64,000 nucleotides of DNA from contig JACAAK010000007.1 in the NCBI GenBank assembly GCA_025093985.1, positions 1,240,001-1,304,000 on the forward strand, in the 5' to 3' direction. This document shows, piece by piece, positions 1 to 10,396 of the stretch (positions within the stretch are counted from its first letter, which is position 1; each line of letters starts with the position of its first letter). The notes below the pieces were generated by a model that did no database searches, was not told the origin of the DNA, and saw only the letters and a program-made list of their open reading frames with translations. Source of the DNA: Calvatia gigantea. Taxonomy: Eukaryota; Basidiomycota; Agaricomycetes; Agaricales; Lycoperdaceae. The position numbers and the translations under genes were made by a program.

Positions 1-501
1 AAAGCATGCAAGAAAAGGGGCCTTCAATAGATTTGGAGTCACGGTGCAATGGGGAGACAGTATCTCACCTGAAATGACAAATGTTTATTGCGAAAAGTCG
101 ACCTGAGGCAGGGCTACCTCTATATCGTCATTGTGCTACCTCAGATAACCATGCGCCTAGATTACTACCTATTTGCATTTATCTCCTGAGTTTTCTGGAT
201 AGGTCTGTAATGCTAATCAGTGGCTTGGAACATGTACTGATCATATTTTAGGACAAATATGGGGAACAGTGCCAGGTGAGTTTCAACGAGGCCTTCCTTG
301 GATGTTAGTCTAGATGACCTGTCCAGGATAATTTGCCTTGCGACAGTGTGTTACTTCCTATGTACGACAGCAGAAGCTCCTAGGTGTGATGGCAACACAA
401 GCATAGTTAGGTTTGGAGACACACATACGGTCAATCTTAGTACGGGATACAGAGGTTACGAGGCTACCGAGGCACCGGACACAAGGCACCAGACAACTTA
501 T
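1..501. other. Non-coding flank
   Basis: No supported gene. Only short frames without family resemblance lie here. The segment is the 3' flank of the DUF5648 gene that ends at 502. Confidence 0.5.
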
Positions 502-1272
502 TTAAATAGGTAAGATGTAGGCTGCGATGCCTTCATCGCTATACCCCAAATTCCGGACTGCGTTATCCCGCTCTCCGGCACCAGAAGTGTAGAAGTGATC
601 GGTAATGCCACCGTGGTACGCACGATACAAAGGTACGGCACCACACTGCGGCGTGGGGTAGACATAACCCGCAATGCCTTCTGCGCTATATCCCAAAGAC
701 GAAACGGCACGGTCCATCTCGGGTTTGTTGGTGGTGTAGAAGTGGTCCTGGATGCTGGGGTTATACGCGCGGTACAAAGGTACGGTGTTTCGGGCGGCCG
801 TGGTGAATACGAGGCCAGGAGGGCCCTCGCGTTGGTAACCTAAGCTGGTCGTCGCACGATCCATTTCTGGGCCGTTGGTAGTGTAAAAGTGGTCGGTAAT
901 ACTTGGGTTGTAGGCGCGGAGGAATTGGACTGCACTTGAGCGGGGCGCACAGGCGGGCTAAATGGAATAAACAAATGCGTTCTTTGTAAGCGGATAATCG
1001 TTACTCACAGGAGGCGGGGGAGGCGGAGGGGAACACCCCGCCGTAGTAGTAACGGTTACAGATCGGGTGACAACTGAAGTTACTGGTTGGGTCCTAGTGA
1101 CGGTGGTTGGCGGAGGAGTCACTGTAATAGTTTCCGTCCATCCAGGGATTGGGACAGGGAACCCGGTGGGACCATTGGGATTGCCCTGCTGGCGCTTGGC
1201 GGGGGGAGAGTCAGCAGTGGCTACTGCGACAGATACGAAGCAAAGGGTAATGAGAGAAAGCTTGAACTGCAT
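502..1272 (-). CDS. Secreted DUF5648 repeat protein A
   Basis: Two exons (1272-1009 and 957-502) with a 51-bp GT-AG intron. The product starts with a clear signal peptide (MQFKLSLITLCFVSVAVATA), then a KR site suited to Kex2 cleavage, a Pro/Thr/Val-rich linker and a PPPPPPP tract. The second exon holds three tandem repeats of about 45 residues with the pattern YRAYN-x3-DHFYT-x6-D-A-x3-LGY-x2-EG, the hallmark of the DUF5648 repeat (PF18885). Such repeats occur in secreted bacterial and fungal proteins, some with enzymatic domains, and have no assigned biochemical role. This copy has no other domain, so it is probably an extracellular or wall-associated protein (inference). The frame is intact from start to stop. 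A paralogue of the same architecture lies at 24895-25680. Confidence 0.85.
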
Positions 1273-2922
1273 CCTGAGTGGGGAGGTTGAGCAAAACGTT
1301 CAGTATCTGGCCCAAGTTAAATACTCGCAGACACCGTCCACATCTGACATAAGTTGGCAATGGATTGGAAATACCTCCTGTATTTGGTAGGTGTGGTTCC
1401 TTAATGGGTAAGACTGGCGTTGGGCAACTCTACCTCGAAAGGAATGGTGTGTCCTGGATATGGAGCATTGGGCTTTGAGCGGGAGTCCAAATCAACATGG
1501 CCAAGCCAGGGTTTCGAGAATTCGAGCTGTGCTGTAATAGAGAAGCTGGTTATGTTTAACGCTCTAGGCCTAATCTGTTACAACGAGCGGTTTAACTGGC
1601 ATGGATTGAAGGTCGAGCCCTGATAGGAGTCTCATGACTGTCTCCAGTGAACTGAGCGGCTGTTCTTGATATTAAGGAGGAGTAGCAGGCACTATTTGAG
1701 GTTTCAGAGCGCTGTTAATGGGTTTTGGCTAGTTTTATCATAAGCTGGAGGGAGTCTGTTCGTTGGCGGTGGGGACAATCATTTAAGGTAAAAAAACTTA
1801 CGGACACCTGTCTGAATCCTCGAATCAAGAAAAGGTTGTATCTTCACAGGGAAAGTGGTTCGAGAGCCTTTCTAGTTGGAAAATAGCTGGAGTGCTCGCA
1901 CAAAAAACTTTCGCTGGTCGAGTTCTGTAAGGGTTGTCCATTTCGTTGTTTTACTCGATTTCTGAGTGCATCCAGTCCGGGAAGCCGACCGCTAGGCTGC
2001 CTGGTGAGACTAGGGTGACCATAAACAAGGAAGAAAAAGTGGGTATAATGCGGGCCAGTACGTGGCGGACATCTAAAATTGAACACAATCCAGGGGGCGG
2101 CTAATCGATGGGTATGGCCTTGCTGTGGGGGTAGCGCCGGCAGCCCTGAAAGGCTTGTGAGGCAACGGTCCGCAGTTTCCAGGTTGAATTTTGATAGGCC
2201 ACTCCCGACAGTGGGACACACTCCTAGTCTTGTGGAAGCGTCTCTCAAGTCTGAACTCTTGTCGTTTCAATTTCTTCAGTTAGGTGTTGGTTGTAAATAT
2301 GTAGATTGTTCATTGGGGCCGGCCTTCGCGGTGAGGGTCAGAAGACGTTGCAACGTTATGTTGCGGACATAGTAGGTATGTTTTACCGGCCTTCGTGGTC
2401 TCCGGAAAGCTGTGAAAAAATTACCTCACTCACGTTCGCTGGCAGCGGGGTGGCTTCTAGGACTTGATGAGTGCCGGAAGCTGGGCGCAAATCCAAATGT
2501 AGACTTGACAAATGGATATCATGATGTCGATCCTCTTAAGCGTTTCTGACGTTAGTTCGCTACTGTGGTGTGCCACAGGCGGAACACGGAGGTGATCTGA
2601 ACCTGTTGGTTTTATTTCTGTTTAACCTGGCTTTTTCCAGATTAATGGAAGCTTCTGTAGCCAAGGATGTTCTGATTAGGTGATTAGGTGAATTGTACTC
2701 AAATTGAATTACGCTCAAATCATGTCCAGTCAAATAAGAAGTGCTTTTAGTGGCATTTTTAGACGACACGTGAAGGAGTCGGACACAAAAACGTACCGGT
2801 TTCGCAGATTATGCGCTCTAGCGATCAGGTTCTTATTGTTTTCAGTCACCACACTATATGGAACCGTTTGTCTATGGTTAATCTTGTGAAAAAGGGTATA
2901 GGGTATGTATATACGGGTATTT
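1273..2922. other. Intergenic region without supported gene
   Basis: About 1.65 kb between the DUF5648 gene and NDUFAF6. Open frames here are short and show no recognisable family. An imperfect direct repeat (CCGGCCTTCGYGGT) occurs near 2318 and 2387; its meaning is unknown. Confidence 0.4.
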
Positions 2923-4141
2923 TTAGAACTGGCGTCGGTAATATCCTCGATAGATCTTCCAAGGGAGCGTCCAGTCTCGTACTTGTAGCTTAGGGTCAAA
3001 CGCATTGAAACCATTCTTCTCCAAGCGTTGCAACAAACTTATCACTGGGATCTGAAAAAAAAAAGACCGTTCAACATCTCAGCTCAGATTAAATATCAAA
3101 AACTAAAAATAAAACACACCCCAGCAAGGAAAAGGGGCATAGCGCCGCTCGGAACCTTCCCACCCATTCCCTCCTCCTTCAACATTGTTCTTGCAGTAAT
3201 AATATGGTCATTTGCGAGCGTAGCGAATTCAAAGACTGCATCTTCAACTCCCTTCGCTTCAGGACCACGTCTTACCAATTCTTCCTGCCTCACACCGTGC
3301 TTGGATGTGATTTCAGCAGGGATGACCATACGGCCGTGTTTGGTGTGGAATGGCAATGCGCGAAGGAGGGTGGTTATAGTCTGTGCTGTGCCAAGATGGG
3401 ATGCTGCATGGGAGAGGGCATGGGAAGTTGACAGGGGAGCGGGAAGGAGGGAGAGGAGGATGTAGAGGAGGGTGCTGGATGTTGATTCTGCGTGGGCGGT
3501 TAGGGAGTCCGTGGTTTGGTAAGATGTATGTTCGAGCTCTTCATCCTGTTCATTGGTTTAACTTGGAATCTATTGCAGGAGAGAGGGACGACATACACGG
3601 GCATCGATTATGCGTTTGAAGTGATAGGGCTGGAGGCTAGCGCATTGGGTGGCATCGTACAATGCGAGTGCGATGGGATGTCGCGGCGGTCTGCCCTAAC
3701 ACGTTTTATTAACACACGGTCGTGAAAAGGTGGGTGTGGGGTGGAAGTACGTTGAATACATCCTTGACTGCGTCTCGCCAAAACTGCATCCTCATTTTTC
3801 CGATCATGGTGTTCGACACATGGTCCTGTACGGTTGCCAGTTCCACCTAAAGAAGTGAATTTCATTGTTGACCCCGGTGAGGTGAGATACGCTATAATAC
3901 TCACTGAAAAGGCTTTGATAGCGAAATAGGCTCCTTGTAACTCCTTGGGCCAAGATTGTGAGATCAAGTATGATTCATAGTCGTGTTTCCGGATGAGATC
4001 TCTGCAATATCCGACGGGATCTGAGAGGCCAGTCGAACCCTCTGCGTTTGTCTGAGTTTGTGTCGAGTTTAGCCGTATTGGAGGCTTGCGCCGTGCGTTG
4101 GTGCGAGAAACGCGTAAAAGAGTGGATGGTTGTAACCGCAT
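2923..4141 (-). CDS. NDUFAF6: Complex I assembly factor NDUFAF6 (squalene/phytoene synthase-like)
   Basis: The spliced product begins MRLQPSTLLRVSRTNARRK, a basic Ser/Arg-rich mitochondrial presequence, followed by DPVGYCRDLIRKHDYESYL. The next exon carries MRMQFWRDAVKDVF and, after a short intron, GRPPRHPIALAL, which are diagnostic of NDUFAF6. The C-terminus ends in RDWTLPWKIYRGYYRRQF, encoded by a last exon (3051-2923) behind an intron with a long T-tract. The family has a squalene/phytoene synthase fold but lacks prenyl synthase function; it acts at the inner membrane in early assembly of NADH:ubiquinone oxidoreductase. At least four introns; all exon joins keep frame. The gene is head-to-head with SDHAF1, with 151 bp between start codons. 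Confidence 0.93.
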
Positions 4142-4292
4142 TTGCGTGGATGTCAGAACAGTAAGAAAAGAAGGAAATGACGATAATTGTTTGACAGGAA
4201 CACGTTGTACAAACAAAGGTAGCCAATCGGAACGGAGGACAATAACGGAGGGACGGAAGAAAATGTGTGTGAGGTGTTAGACTTAGACAGCC
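4142..4292. promoter_or_regulatory. Shared divergent promoter NDUFAF6 / SDHAF1
   Basis: Only 151 bp separate the start codons of two divergently transcribed assembly factors for respiratory complexes I and II. All 5' leader and core promoter elements of both genes must fit here or overlap the coding regions. No clear TATA box is seen. Confidence 0.7.
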
Positions 4293-4643
4293 ATGCGAAG
4301 GTCGGGTCTTCAGAGGGACGTCCTTGCGCTCTACAGACGGTTAGCATCCATTATCTGACATAGAATCATGGAACTAATCAACAAGACCTTCTACAGAGCA
4401 CTTCGGATGGTAAAAACAAAACCCGAATCCACTCAACCCAAGTTCCTTCTCTTTGTCCGATACAACTTCCATCAAAACGCAACGTCTGTCTCGCCGCGCG
4501 ATGTCAGTGCGATAGAACATCTGCTACGTGTGGGGGCGCGGCAGCTAGAGATGTATGAGGACCAGGGTGTGAAGGATTGTTTCGTGTCGACAGACATGCT
4601 CAATTGGCAGGAGCAGTGGCGACAGGGCCATTCGAAGAAATAA
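4293..4643 (+). CDS. SDHAF1: Succinate dehydrogenase assembly factor 1 (LYR protein)
   Basis: Two exons, 4293-4339 and 4397-4643, joined across a 57-bp intron to give a 97-residue protein. Exon 1 encodes MRRSGLQRDVLALYRR with the LYR tripeptide at residues 13-15; exon 2 begins ALRMVKTKP. This matches SDHAF1 (yeast Sdh6), a small matrix LYM protein that helps insert Fe-S clusters into succinate dehydrogenase subunit B through the HSC20 chaperone. The start is certain because the LYR exon lies upstream of the longest open frame, which opens at a later in-frame ATG inside the intron. The size is normal for the family. It shares its upstream region with NDUFAF6. Confidence 0.93.
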
Positions 4644-4726
4644 TACTCTCACATCGCGATCTATACCATGCAATAATGTGTATATTATCATTCCGTCTAC
4701 ACCCACCATTAATTCCGCAATTATAT

Positions 4727-5579
4727 CTATGAGGAACTACCGAATAACCCAGCAGCAGCAGTCTGACCAACAGCCTCTTTCGGTGTCGCCTTGGGTTTCG
4801 CTGCCTCTTCGGTGGCTTTGGCCTTAGCCGTTTTACGGAGCCTAAGCTCCCGTTTTTCTTTCCGGTTCATAACCCTCCGCTCTTCTTTGAGATGTTCAAG
4901 GACTTGGGCATTGTAATACGCATCTCGTTCAGATTCTACAATATTGACGGCCTTCTCATAGGCGAGTCGACGTTCATTGATGACTTGTTTGATGCGTGCC
5001 ATGGATTTACGGACCTATGCTCACATTGTAAGAGATTGTTTTAGAAGAGGGAAGGGGGGCGTACATGGTAGACTCTGGTCGCGTTCACCTGGTACCGTCT
5101 ATTCTGCACTCCCATCCTCCTTGCTTCTTCCTTCTGTGTTGCAAGGAGGTTCCGTTCCCTCAAAAGAACGTACCACAACACGTGCAGGTCTTTGAAACTT
5201 TTCAAACGTAGTTCTTCAGCTTGCCACCCGCGACCTGTGTACCCAAGTCAATGCGGAACACTCGTTTATACAAAATAGAGCATGTACCGGAAACAATTTG
5301 TATACTTTGCGGAGTCTCGACGACTTCGAATTTTGCTTCTCCCTTAAGGACCTCTCCGTCCTTGGGCTCTTTTCTCCTGAAAAAGCCATATAATCCATGA
5401 TCTTCCCTCACTGGCACCTTGCCCTTTCGCCAGTCTACGCCTTTATGCGAATTGGAGGGCATTGTCACAGGCGCTGAGGTGCTATTTTGAGGAGCATTAA
5501 CGACTTCCGCAAACCAACGTCGACATGACAAGGTCTGCAGTGGTGTCCGTTGTCGGAGTGTACGCGCGAGGGAGAGCAT
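4727..5579 (-). CDS. MRPL47: Mitochondrial large-subunit ribosomal protein uL29m (MRPL47 family)
   Basis: Three exons: 5579-5306, 5234-5065 and 5014-4727. The N-terminus ([20 protein letters not shown]) is a mitochondrial presequence. Exon 1 contains [12 protein letters not shown], typical of the family's mature N-terminus. Across intron 1 the product reads [18 protein letters not shown], then [20 protein letters not shown], the core of the MRP-L47 domain equivalent to bacterial L29. Exon 3 has the long helix [19 protein letters not shown] and a Lys/Ala-rich tail. It is a structural component of the mitochondrial 54S subunit near the exit tunnel. The frame is intact at both joins. Confidence 0.92.
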
Positions 5580-5679
5580 GAAGACAGAAAGTTGATGTTC
5601 CAAGAATAACACGACGAATTTCGAGAGAGCGTGACAAGTCACAGCAATGCAAACGCAATAAATATGTATCACAACAAAA

Positions 5680-6745
5680 CTAATCAACAGTCTGTCTAGA
5701 CCATTTCCTCTGACCACCAGCAGGCGAGAAACTACGCGGCGGAGGAGTCGCGAAACGGTGTACAGGTTGAGGCGAACTGCCATGCCCCAGTGCCTCGTAC
5801 GCACTCGTCTTGGCTTCCTGCTTCCCTTGAGTTGTTTCGGGCGGTACTGTCTCTTCACCTTGCTCTTTCTTCTCCTTAATGGTGGGAACGGGATTAACTT
5901 CCTTCTTGCCCCAGTACATCCACATTTGCGTGCCTAACACTAGGTTCAACACTAGTGCAAGTCCGAACCCGGAAAGTACGAGCATATCCTTGACTTCGGT
6001 CGCTGTTGTAAACAACCTCGCTACACATCCTAAAATTTGTGCGATGACAGCTACAGCACTAAGCTGGCCTGTACTCTTCGCTTCTGCATTCTGCATAATT
6101 TGTGGGACTTTGGAAAAGAGTGACAGTGGGAGCGTTGTGAGTTGCACGAAGGAGAGTGTGCTGAGGGGTAAAGAGTTCAATACGTATGCTATGCCTGCTG
6201 TTGCAAGCAGTGCGAGTGTTAGGTCGCGTGGTTTCGTCGTTGACCCTTTGGCGGAGGAGGGCGCATAAGCGATGATGAGGAGTGTGATGAGGACATCTTG
6301 CATTGTCAGGAAAAGGTTTTCGCCATAGGTCGAGAATGGGAAGTTGTTTTTGACAGAGTACGATAGTGTGATTGCGTAGGAGAGTGTTTCGAGGATATAC
6401 GCAGTCAATGAGAGACCTTCTGCTGAGCCTGCATTCAAAACTAACATTCAAGATTCAATGTCCGGGTCCCGGTTATGAGGGGTGGAGACAGCATACTGAG
6501 AAGCATTTGTGGGACTTTCATCACCGATCCGCCCACGACAATTCCGATTCCGAGGCCTTTAGAGATCGCGTACTTGAGGCATTGGATATCATTCACATTG
6601 AGGTCTTCAACGAGTGACACATAGCATTTCTATACAAGTTGTCAGCATCCTGGAGGTAGACTCCAGTAGAAACTCTTGCCTTTCCAACAATAGCGATACC
6701 TAGATCCTTCACAGGTTGAGGCAAGTTGCGAGTTATAGCGGACAT
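5680..6745 (-). CDS. MPDU1: Mannose-P-dolichol utilisation defect 1 homologue (PQ-loop membrane protein)
   Basis: Three exons: 6745-6681, 6629-6497 and 6440-5680. The N-terminus MSAITRNLPQPVKDLG is followed by KKCYVSLVEDLNVND, the ER-luminal start seen in MPDU1. Then come LSKGLGIGIVVG-like and GSVMKVPQMLL, the first PQ-loop, and SAEGLSLTAYILETLSYAIT. A second PQ-like motif KVPQIMQNA precedes STGQLSAV. About seven hydrophobic segments are evident, with a polar C-terminal tail of about 80 residues. MPDU1 is an ER membrane protein needed for use of dolichol-P-mannose and dolichol-P-glucose in N-glycan and GPI assembly. Intron 1 is best explained by a GC-AG pair (AAG|GCAAGA), because ordinary GT choices break or shorten the conserved KCY segment. 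Confidence 0.88.
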
Positions 6746-6889
6746 GATGTATCTCGGGGCAGAAGAGACACGGGTCGGATTCGACGTGGAGGTTCACGTG
6801 TAGTGGTATGTGGCTGTGCACCACTTCAAATCAATTGGACGCCGAAAGAAATTTCAGAAAGGTATACATCGAAACAAATGCCAGTACAG

Positions 6890-9800
6890 TTACTGCAGAC
6901 CATCCGCTACCAGTTCTAGGATCTCCCGAACACTCTTCCCTCTATTCACATCATCCTTCGCTATACTTTGCCATACAGGCGAATGGTGCGGCTCCGCAGC
7001 TACGCACCTCATTCTCACTTGCTCCCTCTGTTCCTCCATCCCATGTTGTCTCTCAAACCTCAACCACCATCCCCACGTATCTCCCAAATCAGGCGCTGTG
7101 GCTGCAGCTCTTTCAAACCACTGTCTCGCCTTCTCAATCTTCCTGTCTGCCCAAAACAACCTCGCGACCGTGCATATAATGATAGGGTTATCTGCACTCT
7201 TTTTCAATGCATCGACTGAGCGAGTCTTGCGCATCGGACGTGGTTCCGACCAGATTGAGAGAGACCACAACAGCCCTGAGGTAGGACATTCTTGTAAACC
7301 ACGTGCAAGCATCGCTTTGGCTTGTACGGCTCCTCCAGAACGTTCTTCGACACCCACAGACTCCGCCCAGAGTTCTTCATTCGCTGGATTAACGAGTCGC
7401 GCTTTTTCGAGCAAGGCACGAGCTCGAATGCTTTTGCCGTCGGCCTCTTCGAGGCGGGATGCGAGGATCCAGAGTGCCGTGCTTTTAGGAACGGCTCTAA
7501 GTCCTGCGGCGTATGATGTGCGTGCGGCAGCGTAGTTTTTCTTTTTTTGTTGGATTTGGCCCTGAACCATGTAGAGTTTGGGAAACTTGTGGAATTTCTT
7601 GAGAGCGGTTTCGAGGGTCTTGAGTGCTTCGTCGAGTTGGCCAAGTTGCCGTTCGAAGACAGCGGACTTCATCCAGATCTGCGTGGAGGCTCTTAGTATT
7701 TGGATAAAAAGTTTATGAGGTAGACTTACTCTGTCGGTGTCAGCGACATCTCTAGCACGTTGTAGGAGTTGTCTGGCAACGTCCATGTTGCCATTCTCTG
7801 ACTCGAGTTTGACAGCGGCCAACCAGATTTCTTCGCTCTCAGGATTAACAGTTGAACGCGCGTTCCAAGACTTCTCGAGCGGCAGGCACATCCCTCGGCC
7901 AACCATTTCTCTTTTGCAGCCATAAGCCAGAGTACTTCTGCTTGTGGACAATGCTTGACCGCTTGGCTCAGTAATGCGTCCAAACTTTCCCTGAAACGAA
8001 AAAACCAACATTAACGTGACAAAACTACCAATAGGGAACGAAAAGTGTACCTTGTCCCATGAATCTTCTCCAGCTCCGCAGCTCTCCTCCACAAACTCCT
8101 CCGGTCGGGGTATACCTTCAGCGCGTACGCCAAAATCGCCCTTGCTGTCCCCACCATTCCCCTACTCTCTGCACTCTCCGCGTCGCCTACCCATGTATCC
8201 AACCGATCTTCCTCCTCAACCTCCATAGCCACCGTTGCTTTTACAATCGCCTCACACGTCCTTGGACTCCCCTGACTCTCACACTTTTCGGCTTCCTTCA
8301 ACCATTGCTCGCGCGTGAGCAAGACCTGATGTTTTCGCAGCTCACGAACAGCGAGTTCGATCGTCCGATCTACGACTTCGAGCTCCTTGTTCGCCTGTTC
8401 TTGGGATTTTGGTTCCCCTGAGGCTGTGGGAGCGGCAGCTTCTTGCTCCAACAAACGGCCGGCGGCAATCCAAATTTCGTGGCTTGTGGGAACGGCTTTA
8501 CGGGCTTTGTTAAGGACTGCTTTTGCACGTTCGGGAGTTTCGAGTCGGGCGAGTGCGAGCCAGAGTTCAACGGACATTGGAATAACTTCTACGGCACGTG
8601 CGAGAAGGATTCGGGCGTCTGTGGCGGATTCTTCGAGGTTGACGGTTTCTTTCCAGAGTCGTACGGAATTTGGTATGTGTTCGAGGGCTGTAGAAAGTAC
8701 AGAGTATGTGTGAGAACTGGCATGGGATGGAGGTCGTTTCATACCTTTTCGCAGGACGCGCTTCTTGGCTTTCGAATCATGTTCGAGATCCGCAGCAGCC
8801 AGCCATATTTTGACGCTCTGACCAACATGTTGAACCGCATTTGCAAGAACAATTTTCGCGTCATCATTGTTCTAGGGAAAACCGGGGTCAGAAGAACTAT
8901 CCAATTTGAAAACGAGGGAAAAGAAAAGAAGAGAAGAAGGAACTCGGAAAGAAAACCCACATGTAATCGAGCGGCTTCTAACCAGACATCTTCGTTCTTT
9001 GGACAGTTTTCGCAACCGGCTTTTATAATTTTGCGGGCCGCAACCATTCGGCCAGCATGTTCCTCTAAACAGGCTGCCGCGATCCAGCCCGGCGCGTGTT
9101 TCGGGTTGGATTTAACGAGGGAATCGAAGAGCATACGTGCACGTTTGATGTCTCCAATCTCGGCGTCAGATTTTATTACGACGCTGTCAAGGGAAGTAAG
9201 GTAGCCCTTTGGATCAACAGAGGTGGCTGTTCCTGAGGTGGAGGTTGTACCGGATATCTAAAACGTGGAGTTTAGCAGTTTTGAGGATGACCAGGGTAGA
9301 CAAGCTACTTACTTGGTCAAGTTGGAGTGAAAGAATTTTGTCACGAGCTTGGCCGATTTCAACGAAATTAGTGAGGGTGCCAGAGTCCGCGGGCGTAGCG
9401 AAGCCACCCATCTAGAAGTGAGTCTGTTAGATTAGGGTTTTCAATTTTTCAGTGCATACGTACTTCTTGCTGTCGCGCATCCAAAGCATTCTCATACTCC
9501 CCCTTCGTTCTATCACCTACGATCACACTGTCCGGTACAACGTATGACCTTTCCTCCTTTCTTCGCTTTTTCCTCGTCAGATTCCCAACCTCTGGGATAC
9601 TCTCCCACTCCGTATCCGATACCGCAGCCAAACCACGTTTCAAATCGGCAAATTGTTGTTGAATCTTTGGTCTCTCAGCTCGGTGTTTTAATATTTCCTC
9701 TTGTTCTCGTGCCTCTCTAGAAAAAGCGAGTAAACGGAAATGGGGAGAACCATCGTCAGTTTGATCAAGGATGGCAACAGCAAGACTAACCCAGCACGCA

Positions 9801-10229
9801 CCTTCGTGCCTTCCGTCGTGAATCCATTGCCTGGTCGACCTTTTCATAGATCTTATCGGCTTCTTCGTCATCTTGTTCGTATGTCATTCCAGCAAAGAGA
9901 CCATACTCGTTATCTGGGTCCTGAAATTGTTCGGGATCCACTTCAGTATCTTCGCCTCGTCGTGCTCGGGCCTCTCTGATACATTATGAATAGGGTATTT
10001 TTGGGCTGCATAGAAGAGTAAACGCACGCAATGACTTCTTCCGAGGGTCCTTCTCTGGCAGGGCCGATATCCGAACGGGTTGTGAAACCGGAAGCACTGC
10101 AAGGTACGTTTAGTTGGTATTCCACTCAGCAGAATGATCGACATACCCTCGACCCAGACCAGCGACATAAGACGCTGGTGCTGGCATTGACAAGAAAGCC
10201 AACTTGTTAGTCTTGTTATTTGCCGCCAT
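6890..10229 (-). CDS. PRP6: Pre-mRNA splicing factor PRP6 (U4/U6.U5 tri-snRNP), with two frame breaks
   Basis: Starts [20 protein letters not shown] and continues [20 protein letters not shown], the PRP1/Prp6 N-terminal domain (PF06424), then [19 protein letters not shown]. The rest consists of many HAT/TPR half-repeats (for example [42 protein letters not shown]). Prp6 bridges U5 and U4/U6 snRNPs in the nucleus and is essential. Total length about 920 residues, normal for the family. Near 7893 and 7847 the frame changes twice within 46 bp: AKEKWLAEG is in one frame, [13 protein letters not shown] in a second, [15 protein letters not shown] in a third. Each break is a single extra base. Because the peptide on both sides is highly conserved, this is probably sequence error, though a broken allele is possible. 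Head-to-head with RAD50. Confidence 0.9.
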
Positions 10230-10396
10230 TCCTGCGAGTGTGAGTGAGTGTGAGGACTTGAGTCTTTGTGGTACTTAGGCAAGAGTCAGGATAATTCTTA
10301 TGTCACACCGTCACATGACACTCATTCAACAAGTCACACATATGTTCGCGCCTTCTCGCGTCTCCACTAGCTTGCTTGATGCACCTTTGGTAGAAA
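10230..10396. promoter_or_regulatory. Shared divergent promoter PRP6 / RAD50
   Basis: 167 bp separate the PRP6 and RAD50 start codons, which point away from each other. The segment must hold both transcription starts. No obvious TATA element; short CT-rich stretches occur on both strands. Confidence 0.65.

Noticed and set aside
7838..7889. A 52-bp GTGCCT...GAGAG segment that could be an intron in PRP6
   Set aside because: The segment encodes conserved HAT-repeat residues and splicing it does not restore the frame.
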